A DNA stretch of 46,226 nucleotides from Bacteroidales bacterium. Lineage in GTDB: Bacteria > Bacteroidota > Bacteroidia > Bacteroidales > WCHB1-69. The DNA lies in contig JAFXPL010000174.1 in NCBI GenBank assembly GCA_017527945.1, forward strand, positions 1 through 46,226, written 5' to 3'. Numbering within the stretch: position 1 is the first letter of the stretch; each line of letters opens with the position of its first letter. The position numbers and the translations under genes were made by a program. The notes under the pieces were generated by a model, which was not told where the DNA came from, ran no database searches, and saw only the letters and a list, made by a program, of their open reading frames with translations. This document shows positions 39,584 to 46,226 of this stretch, piece by piece.

Positions 39584-41863
39584 ATGAAAAGAATCATTTT
39601 AACAACTCTCATTTTCTGCGCCGTTTTGGGCATTGCGAACGCGCAGAACAGCTACTGGGTGTTCTTCACGGACAAGCAGAACACCACATTCGACCCGTAT
39701 CAATACTTTGATGCGAAGGCCATGGAGCGTTACGCCCTGAACGGTGCGGACCTCTATGACATCACCAACTATCCCGTGAACGGCGAGTATGCCGCGCGGG
39801 TGGAGACCGCCTGCGAGGAGCTGATCGGCACGTCGCGGTGGCTCAATGCGGCCGGCGTGATGGCCACAGACGAGCAGATTGCCGTCATTCGGCAGTTTCC
39901 TTTTGTGGCGGGCGTTCAGTTGATCGCCAGTGACATGGAAACGGCTTCGGAGTCAGCGCCGGAATTGGAAGACGGAATCTTCCGGACTACGGGCTACGAA
40001 GACCAAATCGACCTTCACAAGGGTGGGATGTTCAGGCAGCACCACATCACGGGCAAGGGCGTGCGCATTGCCGTGCTTGATGGCGGCTTCAAAAACGCCG
40101 AAACGCATCCGGCTTTCCAGCATCTGCGCGACAACCACCAGATTGTCAAGACCTGGAACTTTGTGAAGAAGAAAGAGGACGTGTATGAGGCTGAAACGCA
40201 CGGCCGTATGGTGCTGAGCTGCATCGCGGGCAAGGTGAGCGACACTGCGTGGTTGGGCATGGCCCCCGATGCGCAGTTCCTGCTGGCCCGCACCGAAGTG
40301 GCTTCTGAGCCGAAAAAGGAGGAGGTCTGGTGGGTGCAGGCGCTCGAATGGGCCGACCAAAATGGCGCAGACATCGTGAACAGCTCCCTCGGCTACGGCA
40401 AACAGCGCTACGTGCTCAAGCAGATGGACGGCCATACCTCGATAGTAGCCAAGGCCGCCAACACTGCCGCCCGCAAAGGTATGCTGGTTTGCAACTCCAT
40501 GGGCAACGAGGGCGACGACAAAGAGTGGAAAATGCTCATCACCCCCGCCGATGCCGACAGTATCCTCTCCGTGGGAGGAGTCTATTCCATTGACCAGATT
40601 GCGGAGTTCAGCTCCTTCGGTCCGACGGCAGACGGCCGCATGAAACCCAACGTGGTGGCGATGGGCCACAATTGGGTGGCAGGCGAGAAAGGCAACTATA
40701 TGCAGGCCTTCGGCACCTCCTTCTCCTCCCCGATGGTGGCCGGTTTCGCTGCCTGTGTGAAACAATTGCACCCCGAATACACCGCTTGGCAGCTGAAAAC
40801 CGAGATTGAGAAGTCTGCCAACCACTATCCCTATTTCGATTATGCGTTCGGCTACGGAGTGCCGCAAGCAGGCTACTTCTTCGGCGAAAAACCGGAAGTA
40901 AAAGACAATCTCACCCTCTATGAGGATGAATACGCAGTATATATATCCGCCCGAGATCCCAAAGCTGCTGTCTTTTATAAAATCACTAATGGCGACAAGA
41001 CCATCGAGGAATACAACAAGTTGAACCCGAGCAAGACAACATCAGGCAATACCATCGTCAAATTCTTCAAGTCAAGATTGCAAGGCGGGCAGACTTTGGA
41101 GTTGTGGAGCCAGGGGCAGCATCTGAAATATGTTGTCAGGCAGGAGACTTTGCCGAAAGCGGACAGTGCAATGGCGGCCGATGCGATTGCATACGGATGT
41201 GTAAGAACGGTTAAAACGCCTAAAGATCACATTTATATGCAACATTTCCCGAAAAAGTATCGGTTCCGTTTGGTGTTGAACGCTTCGTTCATGGTTCCGA
41301 CGAAGTGGACCTCGAACCAGCTGCTCTTCCCGATGGCCGACAACCAGAACCGCGTGTCGCGCTCCTTCACGTTCTCCCTCGACAACAGCTGGCGTTTGGT
41401 GAAATGCTACGGTTTAGGCTTCCGTCTCGGATTCGGCTCGTCGTGGTATTCTGTTGATCGCAATTTGGTGCCAGTGGAGAGCCTTGTCCCGATGGACTGG
41501 AGCGACCTTACCACCGTGAAAAGCAATCTCAAAGTCACTAAGTTCGACTTGGAGTTGTTTCAGCGTTTCTTCTTAGGCAGTGCGGGAAGCAACTGGTGGT
41601 ATTTGGACACGGGCATTTTTGGGGAATGGAACACTGGCAGCCGGTACAAATTTGCCGGGCGTTTGGCTGACGAACGGTTCAAATACATTGAGAAGAAGTA
41701 TTGGCGCAATGAGATGAATCATCTCGACTATGGTGTGCGCCTGCGCGTGGGCATCACCAAATTCGCTGCCATCTACGGTCAGTACCGCATCTCGAACATC
41801 CTGAAAAAAGACAAGTTCGCCAACGACTTGCCGAAATGGGAGATTGGTATCCAGATATTCTAA
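39584..41863 (+). CDS. Subtilisin-like (S8) peptidase with C-terminal barrel-like domain
   Basis: 759 residues. The signal peptide ends GIANAQ (1-21). Residues about 22-115 are an N-terminal prodomain-like part (YWVFFTDKQNTTFDPYQYFD). The S8 catalytic triad is complete: D166 (IAVLDGGF), H206 (THGRMVLS) and S379 (GTSFSSPMVAG). Instead of a T9SS tail, residues about 558-759 alternate polar and hydrophobic in repeated strands (RFRLVLNASFMV, RSFTFSLDNSWRL, GLGFRLGFGSSWYSV, YGVRLRVGITKFAAIYGQYRI) and end WEIGIQIF with a terminal Phe, as in an outer-membrane barrel. A bidirectional terminator follows. The protease call is firm; the barrel is inferred. Confidence 0.92.
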   Translation: MKRIILTTLIFCAVLGIANAQNSYWVFFTDKQNTTFDPYQYFDAKAMERYALNGADLYDITNYPVNGEYAARVETACEELIGTSRWLNAAGVMATDEQIAVIRQFPFVAGVQLIASDMETASESAPELEDGIFRTTGYEDQIDLHKGGMFRQHHITGKGVRIAVLDGGFKNAETHPAFQHLRDNHQIVKTWNFVKKKEDVYEAETHGRMVLSCIAGKVSDTAWLGMAPDAQFLLARTEVASEPKKEEVWWVQALEWADQNGADIVNSSLGYGKQRYVLKQMDGHTSIVAKAANTAARKGMLVCNSMGNEGDDKEWKMLITPADADSILSVGGVYSIDQIAEFSSFGPTADGRMKPNVVAMGHNWVAGEKGNYMQAFGTSFSSPMVAGFAACVKQLHPEYTAWQLKTEIEKSANHYPYFDYAFGYGVPQAGYFFGEKPEVKDNLTLYEDEYAVYISARDPKAAVFYKITNGDKTIEEYNKLNPSKTTSGNTIVKFFKSRLQGGQTLELWSQGQHLKYVVRQETLPKADSAMAADAIAYGCVRTVKTPKDHIYMQHFPKKYRFRLVLNASFMVPTKWTSNQLLFPMADNQNRVSRSFTFSLDNSWRLVKCYGLGFRLGFGSSWYSVDRNLVPVESLVPMDWSDLTTVKSNLKVTKFDLELFQRFFLGSAGSNWWYLDTGIFGEWNTGSRYKFAGRLADERFKYIEKKYWRNEMNHLDYGVRLRVGITKFAAIYGQYRISNILKKDKFANDLPKWEIGIQIF

Positions 41864-41896
41864 AAAAAATCCCGCGAAAGTTCGCGGGATTTTTTT
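41862..41896. terminator. Bidirectional Rho-independent terminator between S8 and M16 peptidase genes
   Basis: 10-bp perfect arms ATCCCGCGAA (41869-41878) / TTCGCGGGAT (41881-41890) around AG, with an A-run before and a T-run after. It separates the two convergent genes. Confidence 0.9.
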
Positions 41897-41910
41897 ATTG
41901 TCGTTTTTGA

Positions 41911-44739
41911 TTATTTCTGCATCGTAGTCGGGTGCATATCGACGCGGGTGTAGATTTCGGGTTTGAAGTACTTCTTCATGAATTCGACCATCTCCTTTTT
42001 GGTGACGGAATTGACGATATTGTCATATTCGGAGGGCGCAATAATTGGCTCGTCTTGGGTGACCTTGCCGCTGATGTAGCTCATCCAGAAATTGTTGGTC
42101 TGAATGTTCTTGGCACGGGTGCTCAGCATCTGTTTCTTGACGAGTTCCATGGTCTTTTTGTCGGGACCTTTCTTCTTGAAGTCGTTGAGGATTTTGAGGC
42201 TGGCGGCGGCGAGTTTGTCGGTCTTCACGGGGTCGCAGCCCAGGAGAATCATGAGGGTCAGTTCCGGACGCGGGAGTTTGCTGGCGCCCATTTGGACCAT
42301 CGGGGAATAGACGTCACCCATCTTTTCACGCACGATGCGCACGAACTGGATGTCAAGGGCTTCGCCGATCATACTGGCGATGATGGAGTTACGGTAGTTC
42401 CAATCGATGGGGTTGCTAATCATCATGCCCATCCAACCTTGCTCTTCGGTGCCGGCATAGACGGTTTGCGAGGTGGCTGCCTCCGGACGCGGTTTCAGCA
42501 CGCTGAGGTTGTAGTTTTCTTTCTTGTTGGGGTTGGTCTTCATGGAACCGAGGTAGAGTTCCACGAATTCTTTCATCTGTTTTTCGTCGTAGTTGCCCAC
42601 GAAGAAGAAGTCGAAGTCGGCGGGGTTGGCGAAACGTTCCTTGTAGATTTGCACGGCGCGGTCGAAATGCACCTGTTTCAGATACTCATCGTCGAAGGAG
42701 AACATTTGCTTCATGTAAGGATCGTTGTTATAGGCAGCTTCGAGCAGCTTACCTAAGAACTTGTACATGGGCTGGGCGGTGATCATCTTGATGCCCTCGC
42801 GGGTCTCGTCCATCACCAGTTCGAAGGCGTTGGGGTCGATGCGGGGGTTGGTGAAGAAGGCGTTGAGGTACTGGAAGAAGAATTCCAGGTCTTTCGGGGA
42901 GGAGGAGCCGTCGAAGCTTTCCGACAGAAGGTTGATAGCCGGGGAGACACCGGCGTTTTTGCCTTTCATCTTCTTCATCAGGGAGTTGTAGTCCAGTTCG
43001 GCGATACCGCCGCGGTCGATGATGTCGGCGGCGAAGTTGGCGGAAGCGAGGTCTTTCACAGAATAGAGGGTTTTGCCGCCCTTGCTGCTGGCGGAGAACA
43101 GGATTTCGTCGTTCTTATAGTCGGTTTTCTTCAGATAGACGGTGATGCCGTTGGAGAGGGTCCATTTCTCGGCGCCCACAGCCTCGATTTTTTCCACAGA
43201 GGTGATCTTGCCGGGTTTCAGGGTCTCTTTTTCGAGAATTTCCTGGTCCTTGTAAGTGTCCACGTAAGGTGTGACATTAGCTAACGACTTGTCTTTCAAG
43301 ATGGAGAGGATTTCGTCTTTGGTGGGGACGGTGACGCCTTCCTTGTCGGGGGCGGTGACGATGGCCACCATGTTGTCTTCCGTAACCCAGTTCTTGGCTA
43401 AGGCGTTGATTTCTTCGAGGGTGATGCCTTCAACCAGCTTCTTTGCGTAGTTGTTCTCTCGTTTGGCACCCGGGATGGGGTCTTGGCGGAGGAAGTTGTT
43501 GATATATTCGGAAGCGAAGCGAGCGGATTCGGTTTTGTCAACTTCCTTGGCGGCTTTCTCGTATCTTTCCAACAGTTCCTCTTTGGCGCGGTCGAGCTCA
43601 GTCTGCAGGAAACCGTATTTCATCACGCGGTAGTCCTCCTGCATGAGCACGCGAAGAGCGTCAGAAATATGGTTTTCCTTGGCAGTGGCTTCCATGGCAT
43701 AGGCATCGGTGTTGCCGATGAAGTCGCCATAGCCGCCGCCAGCACCCAAGAACGGGCATTTCGGATCCTGGGTCATTTCCGAGAAGCGGGCATCCAGCAT
43801 GGTGTTGTAGAGGTTGATGCAGAGTTGCTTGCGGAAGTCGCCGATGGTCTTCATCGCGGTATGTTTGTGTTTGCGGATGAGCATCACCGAGTTGCCGGTG
43901 GCTTCCTTGTCGGTGCAGACGGCCACGAGCGGCTCCTTGTTGGCGCCGATGCCGTAGATCTCTTTCTTGCGGGGGTTCTGCTTGGCAGGAATGTTGCCGA
44001 ACATCGTCTTGATCTTGGCTTCCACAGCTTTCACATCGATGTCGCCCACCACGATTACGGCCTGTAAATCTGGGCGGTACCAATCTTTGTAGAAATCTTT
44101 GATAACTTGGTAGTCAAAGGTTTGCAGAATGTTGAGCTTGCCGATGGGCATACGGTCGGCATAGCGGGAGTCTTTCATGAGGACGGGCCAGTACTCTTTG
44201 CGCATACGGTCATCGGCGCCGAGTCCGAGGCGGTATTCTTCGATGATGACGCCGCGTTCCTCGTCGATCTCCTTGTGGTCATAGAGCAGGCCGGCAGCCC
44301 AGCCTCTCAGAATCTTGAGGCCGAGGTCGATGTTGTTGGGGTCGTCGAGCGGCATGGGGATCATATAGACCGTCTCGTCGAAGCTGGTGTAGGCGTTGAG
44401 ATCGGCGCCGAACACCACGCCCTTGCTGCGCAGGTGGTCAACCACGCTGTTGCTCGGGAAGCCCTCGATGCCGTTGAAGGCCATGTGCTCGGTGAAGTGT
44501 GCCAAGCCCTGCTGGTTGTCGTTTTCCTGGTTGGAACCGGCGTTCACCGCGAGACGGAACTCCACGCGGTCCTTCGGATAGGTGTTGCGACGAATGTAAT
44601 AGGTCATGCCGTTGTCGAGCTTGCCAATCGTCACGTTCGGATCCGCTTTGATGGGATCGTTCAGATTCAGGTCGCCTTTCTGCGCGAATACGGTCACTGC
44701 GCAGAAAAAGACCATCATTGTCACAAAAAATTTCTTCAT
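41911..44739 (-). CDS. M16 family zinc metallopeptidase (pitrilysin/insulinase type)
   Basis: 942 residues, the length of two-half M16 enzymes. The signal peptide ends TVFAQ (1-20), so periplasmic or outer-membrane facing. The inverted zinc motif HFTEH (H81, E84, H85) is in the first half, with the third ligand region in DEERGVIIEEYRL. The second half (about 500-940) repeats the fold without the zinc motif, as usual. M16 proteins degrade short peptides. It has its own promoter (44816-44823, minus) and is convergent with the S8 gene. Confidence 0.95.
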   Translation of the reverse strand: MKKFFVTMMVFFCAVTVFAQKGDLNLNDPIKADPNVTIGKLDNGMTYYIRRNTYPKDRVEFRLAVNAGSNQENDNQQGLAHFTEHMAFNGIEGFPSNSVVDHLRSKGVVFGADLNAYTSFDETVYMIPMPLDDPNNIDLGLKILRGWAAGLLYDHKEIDEERGVIIEEYRLGLGADDRMRKEYWPVLMKDSRYADRMPIGKLNILQTFDYQVIKDFYKDWYRPDLQAVIVVGDIDVKAVEAKIKTMFGNIPAKQNPRKKEIYGIGANKEPLVAVCTDKEATGNSVMLIRKHKHTAMKTIGDFRKQLCINLYNTMLDARFSEMTQDPKCPFLGAGGGYGDFIGNTDAYAMEATAKENHISDALRVLMQEDYRVMKYGFLQTELDRAKEELLERYEKAAKEVDKTESARFASEYINNFLRQDPIPGAKRENNYAKKLVEGITLEEINALAKNWVTEDNMVAIVTAPDKEGVTVPTKDEILSILKDKSLANVTPYVDTYKDQEILEKETLKPGKITSVEKIEAVGAEKWTLSNGITVYLKKTDYKNDEILFSASSKGGKTLYSVKDLASANFAADIIDRGGIAELDYNSLMKKMKGKNAGVSPAINLLSESFDGSSSPKDLEFFFQYLNAFFTNPRIDPNAFELVMDETREGIKMITAQPMYKFLGKLLEAAYNNDPYMKQMFSFDDEYLKQVHFDRAVQIYKERFANPADFDFFFVGNYDEKQMKEFVELYLGSMKTNPNKKENYNLSVLKPRPEAATSQTVYAGTEEQGWMGMMISNPIDWNYRNSIIASMIGEALDIQFVRIVREKMGDVYSPMVQMGASKLPRPELTLMILLGCDPVKTDKLAAASLKILNDFKKKGPDKKTMELVKKQMLSTRAKNIQTNNFWMSYISGKVTQDEPIIAPSEYDNIVNSVTKKEMVEFMKKYFKPEIYTRVDMHPTTMQK

Positions 44740-44815
44740 AAACGTTATTATTTTTAATTATTGAACAATTTTGCCATTTTGAAAAAAACAGATTTACGCT
44801 AATTTAATTCGGCGG

Positions 44816-44823
44816 CAAAAATA
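44816..44823 (-). promoter_or_regulatory. -7 promoter element TATTTTTG of the M16 gene
   Basis: CAAAAATA on the plus strand in the GGCGGCAAAA context, 77 bp before the start. Confidence 0.55.
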
Positions 44824-44858
44824 CGAAAAAAACGGGGAGTTCACTTCGTTTTATTTAT

Positions 44859-44866
44859 TATCTTTG
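44859..44866 (+). promoter_or_regulatory. -7 promoter element TATCTTTG of the PAS gene
   Basis: An exact match, 22 bp before the ATG at 44889, the same distance as at the GLPGLI and FISUMP genes. Confidence 0.6.
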
Positions 44867-44888
44867 CTGCCGTTTTAATTACTGAGTT

Positions 44889-45227
44889 ATGTTGAAATAT
44901 TTTGACCACGTACCTTATTCCGTAACCATCTGTGATAAAGATGGTAAGATATTGGAAATGAACGAGACTGCCGAGCGTGTGCTCAGTCATGGCAAGCACA
45001 TCATCGGCCAAAACCTGTTGGACTGCCATCCTGAGCCGGCTCGCACGAAGCTGATGGAAATGCTGAAAAACCACAACCTCAACGCCTATACCATCGAAAA
45101 AAACGGTGTGAAGAAGCTGGTTTACCAGTCGCCGTGGTTCGAGGATGGTGAATTTGCCGGCTACATCGAGCTCTCCATGGAGTTGCCGGAGGAGATGCCG
45201 CATTTTGTGCGGCAGCCGAAGAACTAA
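44889..45227 (+). CDS. Single PAS-domain protein
   Basis: 112 residues, all one PAS domain (VPYSVTICDKDGKILEMNETAERVL ... IIGQNLLDCHPEPARTKLMEML ... YQSPWFEDGEFAGYIELSMEL). No kinase, cyclase or DNA-binding part is attached. The HPEP-like motif after the FG-loop region is seen in haem- or ligand-sensing PAS proteins of anaerobes, but the ligand cannot be told from sequence. Cytosolic. It is 78 bp before a secreted-protein gene and has its own TATCTTTG promoter. Confidence 0.85.
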   Translation: MLKYFDHVPYSVTICDKDGKILEMNETAERVLSHGKHIIGQNLLDCHPEPARTKLMEMLKNHNLNAYTIEKNGVKKLVYQSPWFEDGEFAGYIELSMELPEEMPHFVRQPKN

Positions 45228-45305
45228 GGTGACTTCATTTGTTGTAGTGTAGTTCTTTGTTCTTTTTCTGCGTTTATAGTCATAAAGGAATAAAAACATC
45301 AGAGT

Positions 45306-45986
45306 ATGAGAAACATTATTACCACGGCGGTATTCTGCCTTGTGTTTGCTTTTGGCGCTTTCGCCCAAAACTATTCCACCGTCCAGATCACACCCGTAAA
45401 CGGTGTGTTGACGGTCAACGGGATTGCTCAAATCACCATCCCGAATTACGATCCCAGCGAGGTTCAGTTGGAGCCCATGTCGGGATCTGTTGCGGTGCCC
45501 GGCTCCGACCAGATGTACACGGTGCAGGAATTCGCCTCCTTGGACGAAGTGTGGAACGCGTGCCATTCTTCTGCGGTCTGGTCATCCAACATGGTCACGC
45601 TGGATACCTATTCCGGGCAAGGCATGAATGTCGGATATGCCGCTCTGAAATTTGCCGGCACCCCGAACACCTACGGCTACGCCAAGTTCGACAAAACCGT
45701 ATCTGGTGGCTGGATCGAGTTTGGCTATTTCACGTCGGGTTCCGACGTTGCAGAATGGACCAACACCATTTTCGTTTATCCGAATCCGGTGACGGAAACC
45801 CTCAGCATCCGCAATGCCGAAGGGTCACGGGTTGCCATTTATAACGCGAACGGGCAGATTGTGAAGCTAATCGAAAAAGCGGAACCCAATGCCACGGTGA
45901 ACGTCACGTCCTTATCTGTCGGTGTCTATTACGTACAAATCACCCAAGACAATCGGGTGAACACGGTGAAGTTCGTCAAGCAGTAA
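45306..45986 (+). CDS. Secreted protein with T9SS C-terminal sorting domain
   Basis: 226 residues. Signal peptide ends FGAFAQ. Residues about 25-150 are beta-rich with no recognised catalytic motif (VLTVNGIAQITIPNYDPSEVQLEPMSG, YAKFDKTVSGGWIEFGYF). The last ~75 residues are a sorting domain (IFVYPNPVTETLSIR, VAIYNANGQIVKLIE, VNVTSLSVGVYYVQITQ, TVKFVKQ). It should be exported by the type IX system. The stretch from 45228 to 45305 shows no clear promoter. Confidence 0.85.
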   Translation: MRNIITTAVFCLVFAFGAFAQNYSTVQITPVNGVLTVNGIAQITIPNYDPSEVQLEPMSGSVAVPGSDQMYTVQEFASLDEVWNACHSSAVWSSNMVTLDTYSGQGMNVGYAALKFAGTPNTYGYAKFDKTVSGGWIEFGYFTSGSDVAEWTNTIFVYPNPVTETLSIRNAEGSRVAIYNANGQIVKLIEKAEPNATVNVTSLSVGVYYVQITQDNRVNTVKFVKQ

Positions 45987-46033
45987 TCGATATTTGCCCA
46001 GGAGCGGCAGCATCCTTGCTGCTTATGAGAAGC

Positions 46034-46063
46034 CGTTAGGTCGTCAAGAATGGCGACCTAACG
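46034..46063 (+). terminator. Terminator after the T9SS cargo gene
   Basis: 10-bp arms CGTTAGGTCG (46034-46043) / CGACCTAACG (46054-46063), extendable by two pairs, followed by a T-rich run. A smaller stem GCAGCA/TGCTGC lies before it at 46007-46022. Confidence 0.75.
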
Positions 46064-46073
46064 TTTTATTTGC

Positions 46074-46081
46074 TATTTTTG
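46074..46081 (+). promoter_or_regulatory. -7 promoter element TATTTTTG of the rlmB-like gene
   Basis: Matches TAnnTTTG, 22 bp before the ATG at 46104, the same spacing as at several other genes here. Confidence 0.5.
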
Positions 46082-46103
46082 CGCTCCGAAATATCATTTG
46101 GCT

Positions 46104-46226
46104 ATGTACTCTAAACAAACCCCAGATAACGGCAGCCTCACCTACGGCATGCGTCCCGTGATGGAGGCCATCGAAAGCGGCAAGACCATCGACAAAGTCC
46201 TGTTCCAGAAAGGCTTGCAGGGCGAA
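46104..46226 (+). CDS. rlmB: TrmH-family rRNA methyltransferase, RlmB-like (5' part only)
   Basis: 41 residues before the window ends, open at the right edge. The start MYSKQTPDNGSLTYGMRPVMEAIESGKTIDKVLFQKGLQGE matches the substrate-binding N-terminal domain of RlmB-type enzymes, which 2'-O-methylate a guanosine of 23S rRNA. The SPOUT catalytic domain is beyond the window, so RlmB cannot be told from other TrmH relatives with certainty. Confidence 0.75.
   Translation, partial: MYSKQTPDNGSLTYGMRPVMEAIESGKTIDKVLFQKGLQGE

Noticed and set aside
44107..44757. 216-codon open frame antisense to the M16 peptidase, and similar long antisense frames in hutI, uvrB and S8
   Set aside because: They mirror the codon pattern of the real gene on the other strand and carry no domain or signal.

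Overview
The window looks like chromosomal core sequence from an anaerobic member of the Bacteroidetes, most likely order Bacteroidales. The signs are promoters of the TAnnTTTG type (many as TATCTTTG) in place of E. coli-like ones, three proteins with type IX secretion sorting tails (YPNP plus G-Y motifs), GLPGLI, FISUMP, DUF4221- and DUF4175-type proteins, and two rubrerythrins. I see no phage, transposase, CRISPR array, rRNA or tRNA.

Layout. 0.1-6.7 kb is accessory: an ECF sigma factor with a membrane partner, a GLPGLI-thioredoxin fusion, a NYN nuclease-like gene, a FISUMP/propeller lipoprotein overlapping a small CxxC secreted protein, and an orphan AAA ATPase. 6.9-13.7 kb holds hutI, a secreted protein, uvrB, an outer-membrane barrel and metG. 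14.3-23 kb is one long plus-strand operon: rpiB, a LutB-like Fe-S protein, a DUF4175 coiled-coil membrane protein, a degenerate GHKL-like protein, a secreted SGNH hydrolase, ybeY and mnmG. Two rubrerythrins follow. 24.6-31.7 kb is mostly minus strand: SDR, sufS, a membrane protein, tilS, a lipoprotein, folP and a T9SS cargo. 32-41.9 kb is plus strand: rho, a serine hydrolase, a PHP phosphatase, a CBS protein, an ABC exporter operon with its GntR/YtrA-type repressor, and a subtilase. The end holds an M16 peptidase (minus), a PAS protein, a T9SS cargo and the start of an rlmB-like gene.

The most important observation is a likely replication origin in the AT-rich gap between metG and rpiB (about 13.78-14.3 kb). 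It has consensus DnaA boxes, a strongly AT-rich stretch, and a switch in plus-strand G/C bias from C>G on its left to G>C on its right that holds for genes of both orientations, with exceptions noted. Two identical palindromes matching the core of the ParB site parS lie 5.5 and 7 kb to the right, one directly before mnmG. No dnaA gene is present.

The intergenic DNA is also unusually structured. It has heptanucleotide-phased degenerate arrays, a 28-nt REP-like palindrome (three copies), and two clusters of short GGA-loop hairpins around a CCCCACAC/GTGTGGGG stem.
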